This document shows, piece after piece, positions 33,227-38,312 of a stretch of DNA of 38,312 nucleotides. The stretch spans positions 1-38,312 of the forward strand of contig JANQGK010000054.1 in the NCBI GenBank assembly GCA_028277365.1, written 5' to 3'. Origin of the DNA: Halieaceae bacterium. Lineage in GTDB: Bacteria > Pseudomonadota > Gammaproteobacteria > Pseudomonadales > Halieaceae. Below the pieces are notes generated by a model. It did not search any database and was not told where the DNA came from. It worked only from the letters and a program-made list of their open reading frames with translations. Each line of letters begins with the position of its first letter. Position 1 is the stretch's first letter. Made by a program: the position numbers and the translations under genes.

Positions 33227-36200
33227 ATGCACGCCCTCACCGCCTGGTTTATCCGCAATCCCGTCGCCGCGAACCTGCTGATGGCGCTGATCCTTCTTAT
33301 CGGCGCGCAAACCGCGTTCTCAATTCGCATTGAGGGCTTTCCGCGCATTCCGCCGGAAACCGTGGAAATCACCGTTCAGTATCCCGACGCCACTGCACAA
33401 CAGGTCGACCAGTTGCTGACCCAAAAAGTCGAGCAGGCCCTCGAAGGTCTCGACGGCGTACACAGCGTTACATCGCACTCGTCAAACGGGCTGGCACAGC
33501 TCTCGGTGCGCCGGGCCGGCGGCGCAGACTTGCAGGCGGTGCTCGATAAGGTGCGCCTGCGCATCGACGGCTTGTCTGACCTGCCACGCCAGTCGCGTCG
33601 CCCGGTGATTGAGACGTCGGCGTTCGACCTGCCGGCACTCTACGTCAACCTGCACGGGCGGACCGATCCCGCCACACTGCACTCGCTGGCACAGCGCCTC
33701 AAGGCGGAGTTGCTCGCCCAGCCGGAGCTTTCCAGGCTGCAAATCTGGGGGTTGATCCCTCGGCAACTGCGCATCGAGGTAGATCCAGAGCGACTGCGAC
33801 ACTACCGGCTTACCGTGGCCGATGTAAGCGCTGCGATCCGCAGCAATTCACTGGACTTCCAGGCCGGGCAGTTGCGCACCAAGGGCGGTGCAATCTTCCT
33901 GCGCGCCGATGATCGCGCACTGTACGCGCCGGAGTACGCCGCCCTGCCAATTATTGAGCGACCCGATGGTTCCTTCGTACCGCTGGGCGACCTGGCCACC
34001 ATCGAGGACGGGTTCCAGGAGGGCGATTACCTGTTTCGCCTCAACGGCGAGCCCACCATCGGCATGGAAGTACTGGTCGGCCAAAAGGAGAACCTGCTCG
34101 AAATCAGCCGGGTGGTACGCCGTGTCGTCGAGGAGTTCACTCCCCTGCTGCCGCCCGGCGTACGGGCGGCGGCGTGGGGAGACAGCGCCGGCTACATATC
34201 GGGTCGAGTCGCCCTGCTGCGTTCAAACGGCATACAGGGTCTGCTACTGGTGGCATTGCTGCTATCGCTGTTCCTCAACGTCAGACTGGCGCTGTGGGTA
34301 TCCATGGGTATCCCGGTATCGATCATGGGAGCTATAGCCCTGTCGGGTACACAGTGGGTGGATTACTCGCTCAATGACGTCACGACTTTCGGTTTGATTA
34401 TTGCCCTCGGCATCCTGGTCGACGATGCCGTGGTGGTTGGGGAAAGCGTCTTTGAGCACCGCCGCAGGGTTAAAGACCCGATCGTCGGCACCGAGCAGGG
34501 CGTGGAACGGGTGGCGCTGGCCACGGTGTTCGGCGTGCTGACCACCATCGCTGCTTTCTACCCCATGCTGCTGCTCGATAACGCGCTTGGCAAGGTGCTG
34601 GCGGGGTTTTCCGGGGTGGTCATTTTCGCCCTGGGTTTCTCCCTGCTCGAGAGCAAGTTCATTCTGCCGGCGCACCTGGCCGGGGTGCCACTGGACGCTG
34701 AGTCCAACAGCCTGCCCGCGCGCTTTTGGCGCAGCTCGCAGAAGATGGCCCAGGCCGGACTGATGTGGTTTCGCGATCACATCTACCTCCCGGTGCTGGT
34801 GCAGTCCGTACGACACCGCTACGCAACGCTCATACTGTTCATTGCCATGGCCTTCGCCGGCCTGGGCCTGATGATCAAGGGAAAGGTGCCCATGGTGTTC
34901 CTACCAGACGTACCGGGGCAGGTCATCACCATCGGGCTGGACATGGACGCCCGCGCCCCTTTCGAGCTAACCCGCGCCAACATCGAGCGTATCGAAACCA
35001 TCGGTCGCCAACTCAATGAAGAGCTGCGCAATGATGCGGAGATGACGCTTGCACCCATACACAGTTTCTTCACCATGGTTGACAGTGCGGGCAGCGCCCG
35101 CCTGTACGCCGAGCTGCTACCCACTGCCGAGCGGCCTGAGGTCCAGATCCTCGACGTGGTGCGTCAATGGCGAGAGCGGGTCGGCCGGGTGGAGGGCGCC
35201 ACAGCGCTCGAGTTTACCGGCTCGGAAGAACTGGCAGGCGGCTTCCAGCTACGGCTGGTGTCGAAAGACGAAGCGCTGTTGGCTAGTGCCAGTGACGAGT
35301 TGCGCAGCTTTCTTGCCAAGATCGAAGGGGTTTCGAACGTCCGCGACACGCTGCAGGGCGGGCAGCCGGAACTGCGACTGAAACTGCGCCCCGAGGCGCG
35401 CAGCCTTGGGTTCAGCTCGGAGACTCTGGCAAGCCAGATCGGCTATGGATTTGGTGGTGCCGAGGTCACGCGCGTGCGCCGCGACGGGGCTGAAGTACGG
35501 GTCGTTATCCAGAACACAGGAGCCGCCCGAGACGCCGTGGACGACCTGCTCGGTACGCGCCTGCGCAGTACAACGGGTGCCTGGGTGCCGCTGCAAACCG
35601 TTGCTGACATTGATGGCTACTACACCTCCGGGGCAATCACCCGCCGCGACGGCAAACGCATGAACACCGTGTCAGCATCGATCGACCGGGGGCTGGTCGC
35701 ACCGGAAGAAGTCGGCCAGGCGGTCTTCGAGCAACTGGCTCCCAGGCTCGAGATTCTGTACCCCAGCGTCAAGCTGATAGCCGCCGGTGAACTGGAAGAG
35801 ATGGGTGAGATCCGCGGCGGCCTGGTAGACGCGCTGGTGCTGGCCGCTGTACTGATCTATGTCCTGATGGCAGTGCCGCTGAAGAGTTACTGGCAGCCGG
35901 TGATCATCCTGACCATTGTGCCCTTCGGGTTTATCGCCGCCGCACTCGGCCATTTGATCATGGGCGTATCCCTGTCGCTGCTGTCGTTTTTCGGAATGCT
36001 GGCACTCACCGGCGTAATCGTGAATGACAGCCTGGTCATGATTACCCGGTACAACCAGGCGCGCAGCACAGGGGAAGGTATTGCCGAATCGCTGCACGAC
36101 GCCGGCATCGGGCGCTTCAGAGCGATTTTCCTCACCACGGCCACCACTGTGGCCGGCATGACACCGCTGCTCCTGGAGACCTCGGAGCAGGCCCAGTACC

Positions 36201-36358
36201 TGATTCCCGCGGCAGTATCCCTGGCCTTTGGAGAGCTGTTCGGAACCACGCTGATGTTGGTTTTGCTACCTGTGATGATCGCCATTTCCGAAGACCTGGC
36301 GAGCGCGCTGGGCAGGCAGCGCTCCGGCACGAACAGTCGGCTGCAATCAGCATGCTAG
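33227..36358 (+). CDS. RND-family multidrug/efflux transporter
   Basis: A 1043-residue inner-membrane proton-driven pump of the AcrB/HAE1 type. TM1 starts the protein (FIRNPVAANLLMALILLIG). A first periplasmic loop is followed by TM2-6 with the proton-relay pair Asp399-Asp400 in GILVDDAVVVGE. The second half repeats this plan (LSLLSFFGMLALTGVIVNDSLVMI). It is similar to the CusA/MdtB-like wider group, but the lack of Met/Cys metal clusters I would expect suggests organic substrates. Its last bases (ATGCTAG) overlap the next start by 7 nt. Confidence 0.95.
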   Translation: MHALTAWFIRNPVAANLLMALILLIGAQTAFSIRIEGFPRIPPETVEITVQYPDATAQQVDQLLTQKVEQALEGLDGVHSVTSHSSNGLAQLSVRRAGGADLQAVLDKVRLRIDGLSDLPRQSRRPVIETSAFDLPALYVNLHGRTDPATLHSLAQRLKAELLAQPELSRLQIWGLIPRQLRIEVDPERLRHYRLTVADVSAAIRSNSLDFQAGQLRTKGGAIFLRADDRALYAPEYAALPIIERPDGSFVPLGDLATIEDGFQEGDYLFRLNGEPTIGMEVLVGQKENLLEISRVVRRVVEEFTPLLPPGVRAAAWGDSAGYISGRVALLRSNGIQGLLLVALLLSLFLNVRLALWVSMGIPVSIMGAIALSGTQWVDYSLNDVTTFGLIIALGILVDDAVVVGESVFEHRRRVKDPIVGTEQGVERVALATVFGVLTTIAAFYPMLLLDNALGKVLAGFSGVVIFALGFSLLESKFILPAHLAGVPLDAESNSLPARFWRSSQKMAQAGLMWFRDHIYLPVLVQSVRHRYATLILFIAMAFAGLGLMIKGKVPMVFLPDVPGQVITIGLDMDARAPFELTRANIERIETIGRQLNEELRNDAEMTLAPIHSFFTMVDSAGSARLYAELLPTAERPEVQILDVVRQWRERVGRVEGATALEFTGSEELAGGFQLRLVSKDEALLASASDELRSFLAKIEGVSNVRDTLQGGQPELRLKLRPEARSLGFSSETLASQIGYGFGGAEVTRVRRDGAEVRVVIQNTGAARDAVDDLLGTRLRSTTGAWVPLQTVADIDGYYTSGAITRRDGKRMNTVSASIDRGLVAPEEVGQAVFEQLAPRLEILYPSVKLIAAGELEEMGEIRGGLVDALVLAAVLIYVLMAVPLKSYWQPVIILTIVPFGFIAAALGHLIMGVSLSLLSFFGMLALTGVIVNDSLVMITRYNQARSTGEGIAESLHDAGIGRFRAIFLTTATTVAGMTPLLLETSEQAQYLIPAAVSLAFGELFGTTLMLVLLPVMIAISEDLASALGRQRSGTNSRLQSAC

Positions 36359-37227
36359 TGAACCATAAGCTGACGATCGCGACGCTGCTGCGCGTGTTCA
36401 GGGGGCGGATCATTCTCACCTGGGCCATGATCCTGTGTGAGACCGGATTGATGGCGCTGATGCCTCTACTAATTGGCCGTGCTATCGATGGCCTGATGGC
36501 GGACCAGCTTGGCGCGTTTTGGCAGCTCTGCGGGCTGATGGCCGCGCTGATTGCTATCAGCGTGCTGCGCCGGCTTTATGACACACGCGTCTACGGCACG
36601 ATTCGTGTTGAGTTGGGCAATGCCCAGGCCAGGCGCTCGCAAACCCTGCCGATCTCGGCTCAGAATGCCCGCCTGGGCATGGGAAGGGAGCTGGTGGACT
36701 TCCTCGAGCACCTGCTACCGGAGGCGATGGCAGCCGCCGTACAGCTGGTGATCGCAATCATCGTGCTGTATGTGATGTCACCCTGGCTCGCCCTGGCCTG
36801 TGGTGTCGTGACCATGGTCGTGATGGCGATCTACGGTTTGTTCCACCGCCGGTTTTACCAACTTAATAACGGGCTCAACCAGCAATTGGAGGCCCAGGTC
36901 AGTGTTATTGAGCAACGCAGGAGCCGACCTTTTCACGCGCACTTGCTGAAACTGCGTCGGCTGGAAGTAGGCCTCTCCGACACGGAGTCACTGCTGTATG
37001 GCTCCGTGTTCATCTTTCTCCTGGGACTGGTTCTCTTCAGTCTCTGGTATGCAACAACGCAGCTCGAGGCAAGCATTGGCACCATCTTTTCGATCATCAG
37101 CTATTCGTGGGAGTTCGTGGATAGCGCACTGGCGCTACCCGCAACCTTGCAGAGCTGGACTCGCCTCTCAGAGATCATGCAGCGGCTCAATGGGCCGAGG
37201 CCAGAGGTCAATTCATCGGCGGGCTAG
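36352..37227 (+). CDS. ABC-exporter transmembrane domain without ATPase
   Basis: A 291-residue protein with about six membrane segments and the fold of an ABC exporter membrane domain (VFRGRIILTWAMILCETGLMALMPLLIGRAIDG is the typical TM1-TM2 start). No Walker A, signature or Walker B motif exists: the protein ends where the nucleotide-binding domain should begin. It resembles the Pfam ABC_membrane_3 family (recalled). The start overlaps the RND stop by 7 nt, so it is co-translated with the pump. Whether it is a regulatory subunit or pairs with a separate ATPase elsewhere is unknown. Confidence 0.85.
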   Translation: MLVNHKLTIATLLRVFRGRIILTWAMILCETGLMALMPLLIGRAIDGLMADQLGAFWQLCGLMAALIAISVLRRLYDTRVYGTIRVELGNAQARRSQTLPISAQNARLGMGRELVDFLEHLLPEAMAAAVQLVIAIIVLYVMSPWLALACGVVTMVVMAIYGLFHRRFYQLNNGLNQQLEAQVSVIEQRRSRPFHAHLLKLRRLEVGLSDTESLLYGSVFIFLLGLVLFSLWYATTQLEASIGTIFSIISYSWEFVDSALALPATLQSWTRLSEIMQRLNGPRPEVNSSAG

Positions 37228-37297
37228 CGCCCGTAGGTACTGTCACGAGACACCCGGGCGACGCCGGAAACCGTGCCCCTGGGTGCAGCGGGGAATA

Positions 37298-37385
37298 TGG
37301 CGGAGAGGGAGGGATTCGAACCCTCGATACGTTTCCGTATACACACTTTCCAGGCGTGCGCCTTCGACCGCTCGGCCACCTCTCC
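37298..37385 (-). tRNA. tRNA-Ser (anticodon GGA)
   Basis: An 88-nt tRNA including encoded CCA. The acceptor stem GGAGAGG (37385-37379) pairs with CCTCTCC before G-CCA. The D arm is GTGGCCGAGCGGTCGAAGGC, and the anticodon loop CTGGAAA reads UCC/UCU Ser codons. A long variable arm (TATACGGAAACGTAT) typical of class II Ser tRNA is followed by the T arm GGTTCGAATCC. Confidence 0.97.
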
Positions 37386-37431
37386 GGATTACCGCGAGCA
37401 CCACCAACTGGGCCCCGCGACAAGGGCGCGC

Positions 37432-37459
37432 ATCATACCACAACACTTGCAAGTTTCCA
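37432..37459 (-). promoter_or_regulatory. Candidate promoter of tRNA-Ser
   Basis: Minus strand TGGAAA (37459-37454), 16-bp spacer, then TATGAT (37437-37432) with TG-N before it (extended -10). A GC-rich stretch follows, as in stable-RNA promoters, about 46 nt before the tRNA. Confidence 0.5.
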
Positions 37460-37591
37460 GTGCGACAGGGGCTGGAAACCCTGGCGCGGCAGGCAAAGCG
37501 GCTGTCGCCACCAGCCATCCCGCGCGGGCGTTGCCTGGAGTCTAATAGCCACCGTTGAACCAGACCTCTAACTACTTTGCGGGTGACGACA

Positions 37592-37774
37592 ATGGTGGAG
37601 AAGAAAGTCGTGGAAATGATCGAGTTTTACGAGAAATCGCAGCCCCTGAGCCTCAAGCAGCAGCTGGTCGCCGCACTAGCCTGTGGCGACAAACTGGGTG
37701 CCGAGGAGCTGCGCATGCTGCTCAAGATCGAACCATCGGAAACGATGGGCCAGTCGAAGCGGCGGCGCGCTTGA
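37592..37774 (+). CDS. Small hypothetical protein, 60 aa
   Basis: ATG 37592 opens a 60-residue frame (VEKKVVEMIEFYEKSQPLSLKQQLVAALACGDKLGAEELRML...), preceded by GGGTG at 7 nt. TTG 37577 and GTG 37583 upstream are alternatives. The product is helical with a basic C-terminus (SKRRRA). It lies between tRNA-Ser and queF, on the other strand from both. I do not recognise a family; it may be real, given its protein-like composition, or chance. Confidence 0.45.
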   Translation: MVEKKVVEMIEFYEKSQPLSLKQQLVAALACGDKLGAEELRMLLKIEPSETMGQSKRRRA

Positions 37775-37788
37775 CACCGGCGTGCGCG

Positions 37789-38312
37789 CTACTGGCGCAT
37801 GGACCGCAGCCGGGGCGCCCGTCCTGGTTCGGTACTGCGCCAGGGGCTGATATCCAATCCGCCACGTCGGGTATACAGGGCCTGGATACTGAACACCTTA
37901 AGGCCCGCAGCCTGCAGGTCCCGGAACATGCGCTCTACACACTGCTCATGGAACTCCTGGTGATGCCGGAAGCCGGTGATATAGGCCAACAGGCTTTCGG
38001 GTTCAAGCCGCTGCCCCTCGCAGACGAGCACCACCGAGGCCCAGTCGGGCTGCGCCGTCACCGGGCACAGCGACCTGAGCCCGTGGCTGTAAAGCTGCTG
38101 GATTTCGCCAGCCGCCGCCTCTACGCTCAGCAGGCTCGCGTCGGGCCCACCGGCCTGCACCGCGGGCACACGATCATCGATACACTCCCCCGGCAGCGGT
38201 GTAGGCACCAGCGCCGGGTCATCCACCGCCAGTAACTCCACCTCAATGTCTCCGGCGGCGACTGCCGACAAGTCTTTCACCAGAGTCTCGGCCAGGACTT
38301 CTTCGCGCTCAA
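37789..38312 (-). CDS. queF: NADPH-dependent preQ0 reductase QueF (5' end off window)
   Basis: The last 174 codons of QueF; the frame continues beyond the right edge without a start (the GTG at 38280 is inside the gene). The reaction is reduction of 7-cyano-7-deazaguanine to preQ1 in queuosine synthesis. The catalytic block LRSLCPVTAQPDWASV holds the Cys and Asp equivalent to E. coli Cys190 and Asp197. FRHHQEFHEQCVERMFRDL and YTRRGGLDISPWRS are diagnostic of the long E. coli-like form. The NADPH motif lies outside the window. It converges on the small ORF. Confidence 0.94.
   Translation of the reverse strand, partial: EREEVLAETLVKDLSAVAAGDIEVELLAVDDPALVPTPLPGECIDDRVPAVQAGGPDASLLSVEAAAGEIQQLYSHGLRSLCPVTAQPDWASVVLVCEGQRLEPESLLAYITGFRHHQEFHEQCVERMFRDLQAAGLKVFSIQALYTRRGGLDISPWRSTEPGRAPRLRSMRQ

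Noticed and set aside
37228-37260. CGCCCG/CGGGCG inverted repeat after the ABC gene as terminator
   Set aside because: Only 6 bp with a 21-nt loop and no T-run.
37555-38235. A 226-codon plus-strand frame over queF
   Set aside because: It overlaps queF antisense; queF has clear catalytic motifs on the other strand.

Overview
The window is a stretch of GC-rich gammaproteobacterial chromosome. Gene content and protein sequence fit a marine, Pseudomonas-like lineage, with the Cellvibrionales/Halieaceae group as my best guess. That placement is inference: there is no rRNA here, and no database search was run. From memory, the left half (nqrABCDEF-apbE, long GAPDH, mfd, csiV, methylthioinosine phosphorylase, lexA, topA) follows a Pseudomonas aeruginosa-type gene order. 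The dnaX-ybaB-recR cluster with an adjacent 4.5S RNA gene is also an old gammaproteobacterial arrangement.

Layout. Positions 1-7155 (minus strand) hold the complete Na+-translocating NADH:quinone reductase operon nqrABCDEF. It is followed by its FMN transferase apbE and by nqrM (cut by the left edge). A 17-bp hairpin with a T-run then terminates a gene for a 490-residue GAPDH. Divergent from it are mfd and csiV (plus), which face a methylthioinosine phosphorylase gene (minus). A small acidic protein and lexA, with two SOS boxes and a recognisable promoter, follow on the plus strand. Two small proteins, topA and a membrane-anchored protein lie on the minus strand. A universal stress protein gene is convergent with a glutaredoxin-like gene and shares stop-codon bases with it. 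Next come an IclR regulator and a TrmH/SpoU RNA methyltransferase.

Positions 23414-30448 (minus) form one tightly packed cluster: dnaX, ybaB, recR, rnd, ycgL, ycgN, a small membrane protein, moxR and a VWA/CoxE-like gene. dnaX carries a textbook -1 frameshift site expected to give a 387-residue gamma subunit beside the 605-residue tau. Upstream lies the 4.5S RNA gene. The right end has a TetR repressor divergent from an efflux operon (membrane fusion protein, RND pump, ABC transmembrane domain without ATPase). It is followed by tRNA-Ser(GGA), a short ORF and a truncated queF.

The most unusual signal is in the two largest gene-poor stretches, 22758-23413 and 30449-31091. They hold five copies (A-E, one truncated) of an intergenic repeat of about 150 bp. 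Each full copy has a strongly conserved core of about 96 bp enclosed by a 21-30 bp stem. Stem sequence differs between copies, but the two arms match within each copy. The copies sit as inverted neighbours in both places. I do not recognise this family; it looks like a structured RNA or hairpin-DNA element.
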